64,000 nt of DNA, taken from positions 5,465-69,464 of the forward strand of contig JAHHQP010000005.1 in NCBI GenBank assembly GCA_020026355.1. The letters run 5' to 3'. The position numbers were made by a program, and so were the translations under genes. Positions 53,242-60,135 of this stretch are shown here, in pieces. How positions within the stretch are numbered: the stretch's first letter is position 1; each line of letters starts with the position of its first letter. The notes under the pieces were generated by a model. That model was given only the letters and a program-made list of their open reading frames with translations. It had not been told where the DNA came from and made no database searches. This DNA comes from Bacteroidales bacterium (GTDB taxonomy: Bacteria > Bacteroidota > Bacteroidia > Bacteroidales > UBA932).

Positions 53242-54153
53242 TTATTTTTTGTGTTCTGACTTCTTCTTTGCGGCAGCCCAGATGAGGTAGCCGAGAACAG
53301 CGATGAAGGCGCCGAGGATGATGACCATCTCGAGGACATGGTGCGTCGGGTCCACCCAGATCTCGCTGAACATGTTCATGCGGCCGAGGATCTCCACAGG
53401 AGTCCAGAACACCATGACGGTCGCGATGGCCATGCGGATGTTCGCGCCCCAGGACGGGAGACGGGTCTGTCTTTCGAACATGAAGAGGGAACCGATGAAG
53501 CAGCCGACTCCGACCAGGAGAGTCACAGGATGGTTCTCGCCGAGGAAGTTGTCATCGTAGCAGAACATCAGGAGGATATACATCGCCCAGATGATCATCA
53601 TGAATTCCATGAAGGTCACGATGGAGGTGTGGCGGGTCATCGGTCTGGCCGCGATCTCTTCCTTCTTGCTGCCGAACAGATGCCGTTGGCACCAGTTCAA
53701 GAAGTTGCAGCCGTTCTTCGTGCTGAAGAGGTACATCAGCATGATCATCATCCAGAGGCCGAAAGTGGCCGGGAGGATGAGGTATTCCGGACGGGTGATG
53801 ACTTCACCGGTCAATGGGTCCAGTTCCGGCTGTGTGCCGAAGCGGATGGCATAGTACTGGAAGAGGAACTCCACCCAGCCGGTCCAGAAGAGCAGGGCTC
53901 CGAAGAAGCCGAACAGGGTCTGCTTGGTATCTCCCTTCACGAAGACACCGATGATCACGAGGATCATTCCGATGAATCCGAGGCTGAACGCCGCATAGTG
54001 CAGCGCTGTCTCGTTGAAGATATGCTCCATCATGATCATCAAGGCGTGGCCGAGCGGCATGGTCAGGAGCACCATGAAGAAGGAGGCGATGGCCTTCCAC
54101 CAGTAGCGAGGCCTTCCGGCCTTTTTCTGAGTCAATTCAATATTCTTTTCCAT
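53242..54153 (-). CDS. Polytopic membrane protein, unknown family
   Basis: The 303-residue product has about eight hydrophobic segments and a short charged loop in the middle (KKEEIAARPMTRH). It ends in a basic tail (AAKKKSEHKK). Several loops are rich in Trp, Phe and Met. No family is recognised. It lies 4 bp before the TraB gene and 96 bp after the vWA-DUF819 gene, on the same strand with no terminator between, so the three are probably one operon acting in the envelope. Confidence 0.8.
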   Translation of the reverse strand: MEKNIELTQKKAGRPRYWWKAIASFFMVLLTMPLGHALMIMMEHIFNETALHYAAFSLGFIGMILVIIGVFVKGDTKQTLFGFFGALLFWTGWVEFLFQYYAIRFGTQPELDPLTGEVITRPEYLILPATFGLWMMIMLMYLFSTKNGCNFLNWCQRHLFGSKKEEIAARPMTRHTSIVTFMEFMMIIWAMYILLMFCYDDNFLGENHPVTLLVGVGCFIGSLFMFERQTRLPSWGANIRMAIATVMVFWTPVEILGRMNMFSEIWVDPTHHVLEMVIILGAFIAVLGYLIWAAAKKKSEHKK

Positions 54154-54249
54154 TTGATCTAGTTTATTGTCAGTTCAAGGATAACCGCTGCAGGATCTGG
54201 GGCTTGAGGCCGCGCATGGCCTGCAGCGCAGTATAGAAGTTCATGATCG

Positions 54250-56283
54250 TCACGGCAGCAGATAGGCCAGCATGGTTCCGAGATAGTTGCCGACCGCGAA
54301 ACCGATGACACCGATGGTCAGTCCCGGAATCAGGGTCTTCCTGTTTCGCATCGCAGCTGAAATCATGGGCACGAAGGCCGGGGAATTGATGTAGGCGACA
54401 GAAGTGATCACCATGGTGTCGGCATCGACTTTGAAGAGCTTGCCGAGAAGCGCGCTGATGAGGAGGGAACCGAAGACCGCCATGAAGACGAAGGTCGGCA
54501 TCCAGTAGTCTGTCGTCAGCGATTCTTTCAGGCTGCTGAAATCTGCCATGGTCGCGATGACCAGACTGAAGATGTAGATGCAGTACAGGCCGATGTTGTA
54601 ATGTTCTTTCCTGTTGTGGATGTTCTTGACATAGGACATCAGGATAGCGAAGGTCGTGATCAGGAGGAAGAAGATGGTCATGTTCAGCTGTCCGCCGCTC
54701 ACCAGCAGCGTGATGCCGGCTGAAAGCGCGACAAGCCCGAGGGTCGTGCCTAAGAGGACCAGCGTGTTCTTCATGCCCTGTCTCGTGAAGATGGAGGAGA
54801 AACCTTGTTCCTCGAACTTGAGGTCTTCTTCCAGTTTCTTCTGTTCTTCCATTTCTTCCGGACTCAGCTGGTGCTTCTTTCCTTTCGGAACGAGCTGGCT
54901 GGTGTTCGGCAGCCATTTGCGGAAGAGCTTGAAACCGCCCAGCAGCAGGAAGACCAGATAGGCCAGACAGATCACGATGTCGTAGGTCTGGATCAGAATG
55001 TAGGTCTGGTTGTCTGCCTGCAGGCTTTCCTTGATCGCCGCCATGTTGATGGTTCCGCCGGTGTAGACACCGGTCAGCATACCAGCCACCTTGTTGGCTT
55101 CATGGACATGGTCCTTGCAGAGGAAGTAACCGAGGACAACCGCGATGACGACGCCGGCCAGACCGGTGATCATGGCGGTGAAATGCCGGCCGATCTCCTT
55201 CTTGTTGAAGACGCAGCTGTACAGCATCAGTGGAATGGCCAACGGAACCATGGCCGTCGACAGGATGTTCTGCATGGCTGTGATTTCGTTCGGGAACAGA
55301 CTGGCACCATTGATCTTGATGCTGCCCAGGAGCATTCCGACACCGTACAGAACCATGATCGGACCGAGTTTACCCAGCCAGCTGTAGCGCTTGCAGAGGA
55401 AGATCGCAAGGGCAGGGGTGACCAGGAAGAACACGGTCAGGAGGAAATAGTTGAGGATGTCGATGAAGGTTACGCGATGGTTCTTCTTGATGACGTTCAC
55501 CAGACCGGTCAGGGTGACATCCGTCGCATCGTCTTCGATGTAGATGCCTTTTCCAGCATTGATGATCTCTTTGAAATCCGGATCGTCCGCATTCTCTCCG
55601 GTACCGACGATATAGGTGAAGATATGGCCTTTCGCAGCTTTCTTCGCGGCTTTCTTCGCGGCATCGATCTCTTCACGGGTCATCTTTTCCCGATCCGTCA
55701 GGATGATGATGCCGTTCTTCACGGCACCGGTTTCCCATTTGATCCTGGAGGAACATTCTTCGATGGTACGAGCGATGCAGTTCCCATCTTCATTGGCTTT
55801 CGGAGGATTGCTGGTGATGAATTTCCGGACGGCGTCGAAGTCATCGGTCAAGGTGTTGATCATCGTCGCATTGCTGCTGGAGATCGCTCCGATCGTGACA
55901 CGGGTGCTGCCCGGTGTGAAATCCTCCAGTTCCTTGAGAATCCGTATCCTGGCCTTGGCAACCGGTGAGTCGATCTTCTGGGATGAGGAATCGAAGGCGA
56001 GCATCAGCTGGATCTCTCTGGAATCATTCTGACGGCTGCTTTCGTCACTCTCGACCGGAGAAGCGAAGCCGACGATCAGGATGGCGTAGACCAGACAGAA
56101 GATCGAACAGATGAACCATCCGTTGGTGATCGTGAATTTCGGGTTCAGGCGTTTCTTCGGGAATTCTTGCCCTTTCTTCTCGGCCTTCTTCTTCCGTTGC
56201 AGACGGATCAGGCCGTAGAGCAGTACGAAAATGGGAATAGCCCACAGTAGATGGAGATATTCCGGGTGTGAAAATGATAACAT
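54250..56283 (-). CDS. Fusion of BatA-like vWA domain with DUF819 membrane domain
   Basis: The 677-residue product starts like BatA/BatB proteins, with hydrophobic segments at about 8-25 and 55-73 and an extracytoplasmic vWA domain at about 90-265. The MIDAS core is altered: AFDSSSQ has Asp98 and Ser100 but Gln102 in place of the last Ser. Asp197 (ILTDREK) is kept. From about 275 to the end it is a DUF819 permease-like domain with about ten helices, including GMLTGVYTGGTINMAAIKES. vWA domains bind proteins, and DUF819 is a membrane family of unknown substrate. The fusion suggests a ligand-sensing or protein-recruiting transporter. Divergent from a NUDIX gene. Confidence 0.8.
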   Translation of the reverse strand: MLSFSHPEYLHLLWAIPIFVLLYGLIRLQRKKKAEKKGQEFPKKRLNPKFTITNGWFICSIFCLVYAILIVGFASPVESDESSRQNDSREIQLMLAFDSSSQKIDSPVAKARIRILKELEDFTPGSTRVTIGAISSSNATMINTLTDDFDAVRKFITSNPPKANEDGNCIARTIEECSSRIKWETGAVKNGIIILTDREKMTREEIDAAKKAAKKAAKGHIFTYIVGTGENADDPDFKEIINAGKGIYIEDDATDVTLTGLVNVIKKNHRVTFIDILNYFLLTVFFLVTPALAIFLCKRYSWLGKLGPIMVLYGVGMLLGSIKINGASLFPNEITAMQNILSTAMVPLAIPLMLYSCVFNKKEIGRHFTAMITGLAGVVIAVVLGYFLCKDHVHEANKVAGMLTGVYTGGTINMAAIKESLQADNQTYILIQTYDIVICLAYLVFLLLGGFKLFRKWLPNTSQLVPKGKKHQLSPEEMEEQKKLEEDLKFEEQGFSSIFTRQGMKNTLVLLGTTLGLVALSAGITLLVSGGQLNMTIFFLLITTFAILMSYVKNIHNRKEHYNIGLYCIYIFSLVIATMADFSSLKESLTTDYWMPTFVFMAVFGSLLISALLGKLFKVDADTMVITSVAYINSPAFVPMISAAMRNRKTLIPGLTIGVIGFAVGNYLGTMLAYLLP

Positions 56284-56377
56284 GATGTTATATTGGTTTA
56301 GAGTTTGTCACATTGATGTGAAATAAGTACGAAAGGTACGACTTTTTTCCGACAATCATACTTCTCAAGGATATTCC

Positions 56378-56385
56378 TATCTTTG
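56378..56385 (+). promoter_or_regulatory. -7 box of the resident NUDIX gene
   Basis: TATCTTTG matches TAnnTTTG and is 20 bp before the start at 56406. No clear -33 box. Confidence 0.6.
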
Positions 56386-56405
56386 CAGTTTCAAGGAGAA
56401 AACTG

Positions 56406-56804
56406 ATGAAAACTATAGAAGTCGTTGCAGCCGTCATCATGGACGGAAACAAAGTGTTCGCTACCCAGCGGGGGTATGGCGAGTTCAAGGACGGGTGGGA
56501 ATTCCCCGGTGGCAAGATGGAAAAAGGGGAAAGCCCGGAGGAGGCGCTCCGTCGGGAAATCCGGGAGGAACTGGCGACCGAAATCGCAGTCGGGGAACTG
56601 CTGGAGACCGTCCAGTACGATTATCCGGACTTCCATCTGACCCTCCATTGCTACCGCTGTTCGGTCGTTTCCGGTCGCTTGACCTTGCTGGAGCACGAAG
56701 CGGCTCGCTGGCTCACGGCTGACCAGCTCCTTTCCGTCGATTGGCTGCCGGCGGATCTGGATCTCGTCCGTCATCTCCAGCAGTCGCTGCAGTCCGAGTG
56801 CTAA
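56406..56804 (+). CDS. NudG/MutT-like NUDIX pyrophosphohydrolase (resident copy)
   Basis: The 132-residue product has the NUDIX box GGKMEKGESPEEALRREIRE with EEL next (G-x5-E-x7-REx2EE). The N-terminus MKTIEVVAAVI and WEFPGGK match NudG (CTP pyrophosphohydrolase), which acts on CTP, 5-methyl-dCTP, 5-hydroxy-dCTP and 8-oxo-dGTP. GC-rich third positions match the neighbouring core genes. A second copy about three-quarters identical in protein, but with AT-rich codons, lies at 63433. Its stop overlaps the convergent GIN gene (CTAA). It would sanitise the nucleotide pool. Confidence 0.9.
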   Translation: MKTIEVVAAVIMDGNKVFATQRGYGEFKDGWEFPGGKMEKGESPEEALRREIREELATEIAVGELLETVQYDYPDFHLTLHCYRCSVVSGRLTLLEHEAARWLTADQLLSVDWLPADLDLVRHLQQSLQSEC

Positions 56805-57523
56805 GGGAGCGCTTCGACTTTGGACACCCCGATGTTCCGGATCGCGATCTTGGTCGGCTGACCGGCATAGCTGATGGTAGAGACTCCGACACAGCTGCCG
56901 CTCAGGATGCCGTAGACCTGGACCTTGATCTGGGAAGAACCGGTCGCGTCGGTTTCCGCATTCTCGCAGGAGAGTCTGAACGCATCGATGGCAGAGACAC
57001 CGGTCGCTGAGGCCTCAAGTCGGTCCGCGACTCCTTCCAAGATGATGCTGGAAGTGCCTGTCGCCTCAGCTTCGACCTTTCTGGCACGGAGATTCTTCAG
57101 GTCAATGGTAGAGACTCCTGTCGCGGAAACTTCTATTTCGTCGGCATAGATCGGTCCGTCGGAGACGATCTCGCAGTTTCCTGTCGCAGAAAATTCCTTC
57201 AGCTGACCGGGAGCGATCCGCAGGTGGATCGGCAGCGTCCTGACGATCCAGCCTCTCTTGATGGAGAAAGAAAGTTCTCCTTCATCCTCCTCGTGTTTCA
57301 CGTATTTCAGAACAGCCTTGTCGGCTTCCAGGAGTGCCTTGCCTTCCGGAACCTTACTGTCCAGCAGGACCTTGTAGGTGCTCTGGACGGAAAGTGAATG
57401 GCAATCCGGCTGGAATGAGATTTCTTCTGTAGCGGTCACGCCTTCCGGCTGGATGACCTGCCCGGGCTTGCAGGCCGTCAGGGCCAGCAGAGCGGTGGAA
57501 ATGAGTAAAATGGTTGTCTTCAT
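56801..57523 (-). CDS. GIN-domain (DUF2807) lipoprotein
   Basis: From 57523 the product is 240 residues, with a lipoprotein signal MKTTILLISTALLALTAC and Cys18 as the lipidation site. The rest is the DUF2807 'head GIN' beta-helix-like domain, with repeats ending in Gly-Thr-Ser or Ala-Thr-Gly: SATGNCEIVSDG, SATGVSTIDLKNL, EATGTSSIILEG, SATGVSAIDAF. About eight turns can be counted. These proteins are envelope lipoproteins of Bacteroidota of unknown function. It is single, convergent with the NUDIX gene. Confidence 0.88.
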   Translation of the reverse strand: MKTTILLISTALLALTACKPGQVIQPEGVTATEEISFQPDCHSLSVQSTYKVLLDSKVPEGKALLEADKAVLKYVKHEEDEGELSFSIKRGWIVRTLPIHLRIAPGQLKEFSATGNCEIVSDGPIYADEIEVSATGVSTIDLKNLRARKVEAEATGTSSIILEGVADRLEASATGVSAIDAFRLSCENAETDATGSSQIKVQVYGILSGSCVGVSTISYAGQPTKIAIRNIGVSKVEALP

Positions 57524-57646
57524 GGCTGTAAAGGTAAGTGATTGTTTTGAATTTCCGCACAAAAGTTACTCGTGCTCTTCATCTATTTCAATCAGCCCGA
57601 AGAATCTCAGGAAGAAAGGCAGTAGTTTTCCTGGGGTTCAGCGTAT

Positions 57647-58129
57647 CTATCGGCTGTCTTTCACCGTAATCTGGCAGGTCTGCCGATTTCCGGAACTATG
57701 GTTCTCGAGGAAGACTTTGTTGAGGATATAGTCGAGGCAGGCCAGCGTGTGTTCCCGTGCCTTGGGTTTCAGCTGACATTCCCAGATGACCACGACATTC
57801 CAGCCTAAGCGGTGCAGGGCCTGATAATCTTCCTCGTCCCGCTGCCTGTTGCGCGCGAACTTGGCGGTCCAGAACTCGACATTGGATTTCGGAATCGTGT
57901 GGTACCTGCATCCCTCGTGCGCATGCCAGAAACAGCCGTTGATGAAGATGACGGTCCTGTATTTCCGCAGCACCAGGTCCGGAGAGCCCGGGAGCTTCTT
58001 CTGGTTCAGCCGGTACCGGTAGCCCAGCCCGAACAGGTACTTCCGCACGATGAGTTCCGGCTTCGTGTTCTTGCCGCGAATCCTGGACATGCACCTGTGG
58101 CGCTGCTCCGGTGTCATCTTGTCTGCCAT
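57647..58129 (-). CDS. vsr: Very short patch repair endonuclease (Vsr)
   Basis: From 58129 the product is 160 residues; the frame runs further upstream but the family N-terminus is MADKMTPEQRHRCMSRIRGK. KNTKPELIVRKYLFGLGYRYR leads into the catalytic region, with PDLVLRKYRTVIFINGCFWH (conserved Asp and Cys/His zinc region) and HAHEGC. WECQLK follows. Vsr nicks DNA at T:G mismatches made by deamination of 5-methylcytosine, usually beside a cytosine methyltransferase gene. None is seen here, so it is an orphan in this window. Confidence 0.9.
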   Translation of the reverse strand: MADKMTPEQRHRCMSRIRGKNTKPELIVRKYLFGLGYRYRLNQKKLPGSPDLVLRKYRTVIFINGCFWHAHEGCRYHTIPKSNVEFWTAKFARNRQRDEEDYQALHRLGWNVVVIWECQLKPKAREHTLACLDYILNKVFLENHSSGNRQTCQITVKDSR

Positions 58130-58184
58130 CTTCCTTGCTTTCCCCGCAAAGATACCCCGTTCCCCCGAAACTGTCAAGGGGCTT

Positions 58185-58233
58185 AGGTCAATGATGTCGT
58201 CCTTATCCTCTTCAGGTTCGTTCCCATTGACCT
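58185..58233. repeat. Inverted pair of the recurrent 9-mer AGGTCAATG
   Basis: AGGTCAATG at 58185-58193 faces CATTGACCT at 58225-58233 in the gap between the alkD stop and the vsr start, giving a 9-bp perfect stem with a 31-nt loop. The same 9-mer occurs at ten more places in the window. This copy also could act as a terminator for alkD, but no T-run follows. Confidence 0.5.
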
Positions 58234-58237
58234 GACA

Positions 58238-59011
58238 TTATAGTGCGGAAACGTTCTTGGTTCGGAAGGATTCCTTGGCTTTGCGGACATACAGCCGGAT
58301 GATGACCGCCGGAAGAATGCCGGAGTTCGCAAACTTTCGGGTCTTTTCCGGGAACTTGTAGAGCGCCGTAGCCAACAACCATGCGACGGCCATATTGACA
58401 TAGTAGGGAACCGGGCCGAGAACCTGGCCATGCCCCGCTGAAGGAGTCTTGCTGAACTCGTACTCAGAGATGATCCGGTCATAGTTCAGGCGGCTGATCC
58501 GCTCGAAGACCGCATCGATATAGTCTTCCGTGAGGAAATGAGCCAGGGACATGATCAGCGCGAATCTCACCTCGAATTCCTTCTCGGACTTGAAATAAGG
58601 TTGCAGGAACTCCCACGTCTCAGTCCTCTTCTTCTCGCACCACTTGGCATCCGAGCAGATGCTGTCGCACACCGCCCAGTTGTCTATCGCCGGGATGAAA
58701 TCACGAAACTTGTCCAGTCGCTCTTCCAGGCTGCACGGTATCCTGTTGAGGAGCATTCCCCAGATCATCTTCTCTTCGTAAAGAAGACCGCACCGTGCAT
58801 CTTCAAGAAAATGCTTCCTGAATTCCGGAATCATCGCTTCATGTCGGCCCTCCTTGACGATCTTTTGCGCGAGCTTCTTCATTTCCGGGATATGGAGCCC
58901 CAGAACCTTTACTCCAGGAAGAGGATTGATGATCCTGATGTGGCCATGGCGGTATCTCTCGTCGGCAAGAAAGCGTTCGGAGATATGTGGGGTCAATAAT
59001 TCTTCAATCAT
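58238..59011 (-). CDS. AlkD-like DNA alkylation repair HEAT protein
   Basis: The 257-residue product is made of helical HEAT-like repeats and carries segments typical of AlkD: LGLHIPEMKKLAQKIVK (about residues 37-53), DNWAVCDSICSD (about 108-119, with conserved Trp and Asp), and MAVAWLLATALYKFPEKT (about 208-225). AlkD proteins flip and cleave alkylated bases such as 3- and 7-alkylpurines. Its start overlaps the YjbR gene end by 4 bp. Confidence 0.9.
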   Translation of the reverse strand: MIEELLTPHISERFLADERYRHGHIRIINPLPGVKVLGLHIPEMKKLAQKIVKEGRHEAMIPEFRKHFLEDARCGLLYEEKMIWGMLLNRIPCSLEERLDKFRDFIPAIDNWAVCDSICSDAKWCEKKRTETWEFLQPYFKSEKEFEVRFALIMSLAHFLTEDYIDAVFERISRLNYDRIISEYEFSKTPSAGHGQVLGPVPYYVNMAVAWLLATALYKFPEKTRKFANSGILPAVIIRLYVRKAKESFRTKNVSAL

Positions 59012-59367
59012 ACTTCTTTACTTTTCAGTTCCGCCTGCATCTTCTTGGGGAGCTTCCGGACCACTTCTTCATAACTGTGCCGGATCAGTTTCCGCACAAG
59101 TTCATCGGGCAGCGAACCGCTCAGATCCAGCTGGATCCAATACTTCTTGTTGCAATGCCAGGCCGGCTCGATCTCCATCCATTCCTCCTTCAGCTCCGCC
59201 GAATATTCCGGATCGCATTTGAGCGCATACCTGCCCTCCGGCCGGGTGCTGATCATCGCGAAGATCTTCCCTTTGATCTTCCAGGTCATGACATTGTCGT
59301 CGAAAGGGAAGACCTGCTCGGCAAAGGGCAGGCTCTCGCAATAAGCTATGAAAGATTCATGAGTCAT
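59008..59367 (-). CDS. MmcQ/YjbR family protein
   Basis: The 119-residue product matches the compact YjbR-like fold: FPFDDNVMTWKIKGKIFAMI (about residues 20-39), LKCDPEYSAELKEEWMEIEP, and YWIQLDLSGSLPDELVRKLI (about 75-94). These small proteins resemble DNA-binding folds but lack a known activity. It lies in the operon reductase-yjbR-alkD, with 2 bp and -4 bp gaps. Confidence 0.9.
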   Translation of the reverse strand: MTHESFIAYCESLPFAEQVFPFDDNVMTWKIKGKIFAMISTRPEGRYALKCDPEYSAELKEEWMEIEPAWHCNKKYWIQLDLSGSLPDELVRKLIRHSYEEVVRKLPKKMQAELKSKEV

Positions 59368-59369
59368 GG

Positions 59370-59954
59370 TTACCAGGTCTTTGCGATGGATAATCCTTCC
59401 TTAACTGCTTCCGCAATTTTCAGGTCAATGGTTTCAGGGGTGCTGTAGTCCATGTTCTGTGCTGAGATGACCGTCAGTTCGCCGAGCCCCCAAAGATGGC
59501 TGAGCGCCTTGAGGTAAGGCGTGGCCTGCTCGAGCGGAGAGCCCGTGCTGATGTTCATTCCTCGCGTGGTGATGTACAGCATCTTCTCGCACCTGCACAG
59601 CCCGACGCATTCCTTGTCCGTACTGGCGAAGGTGATGTTGAAGAGAGACATGTTCTCGAAGAAGACTTTGAGGATGCTCGGGAAGCTCATGTCCCAGAAA
59701 GGAGCCGCGATGACGATCCTGTCCGCCTCGGCGATTCTCCGGGCCATGGCGACCAGTTCATCCGGCACATAAAGCTCGATGTTGCGCTGATGAAGGATGT
59801 CCCGGTCCACCGGCTGGAAATCAGATTTGTCCAGATGGATGGTCTCGACTTCGTAGCGACTGGCCAATTCCTTCATGATCGGAGCGGCGATCCTCTGAGT
59901 GCGGGACTCCTCGCGCATGCAAGCATTGATATAGATCAGTTTCTTCATTGCCAT
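59370..59954 (-). CDS. Flavodoxin-fold NAD(P)H oxidoreductase (azoreductase/AcpD-like)
   Basis: The 194-residue product begins MAMKKLIYINACMREESRTQRIA, the FMN phosphate-binding loop. APFWDMSFPSILKVFFENM (about residues 84-102) is the FMN/quinone-binding motif close to AcpD, and ITTRGMNISTGSP follows. It would pass electrons from NAD(P)H via FMN to quinones or azo compounds, in the cytoplasm. It is the first gene of the three-gene operon, with its start right next to the acquired AT-rich region. Confidence 0.88.
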   Translation of the reverse strand: MAMKKLIYINACMREESRTQRIAAPIMKELASRYEVETIHLDKSDFQPVDRDILHQRNIELYVPDELVAMARRIAEADRIVIAAPFWDMSFPSILKVFFENMSLFNITFASTDKECVGLCRCEKMLYITTRGMNISTGSPLEQATPYLKALSHLWGLGELTVISAQNMDYSTPETIDLKIAEAVKEGLSIAKTW

Positions 59955-60092
59955 AATGATTTCTTATCAGAGCAAAGTTAGCCAAAATGGGCAGAATTTC
60001 GCAGGAAGAATTTGTCTTTTTCTGCAAGTTTTGATTGCGGGGAAGGGAAAACTTGGAAGGGAAAATTATTCAATATCTTTAATAATAAAGTT

Positions 60093-60100
60093 TATCTTTG
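60093..60100 (+). promoter_or_regulatory. -7 box of the SauUSI-like gene
   Basis: TATCTTTG matches TAnnTTTG and lies 35 bp before the ATG at 60136. The surrounding 180-bp gap is AT-rich. Confidence 0.65.
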
Positions 60101-60135
60101 TATACATCAAGGTTTTTTCAGGAAAGAACATAATT

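Noticed and set aside
54170..54916. 248-residue minus-strand frame
   Set aside because: A shifted frame inside the vWA-DUF819 gene, rich in Arg and His with no family likeness.
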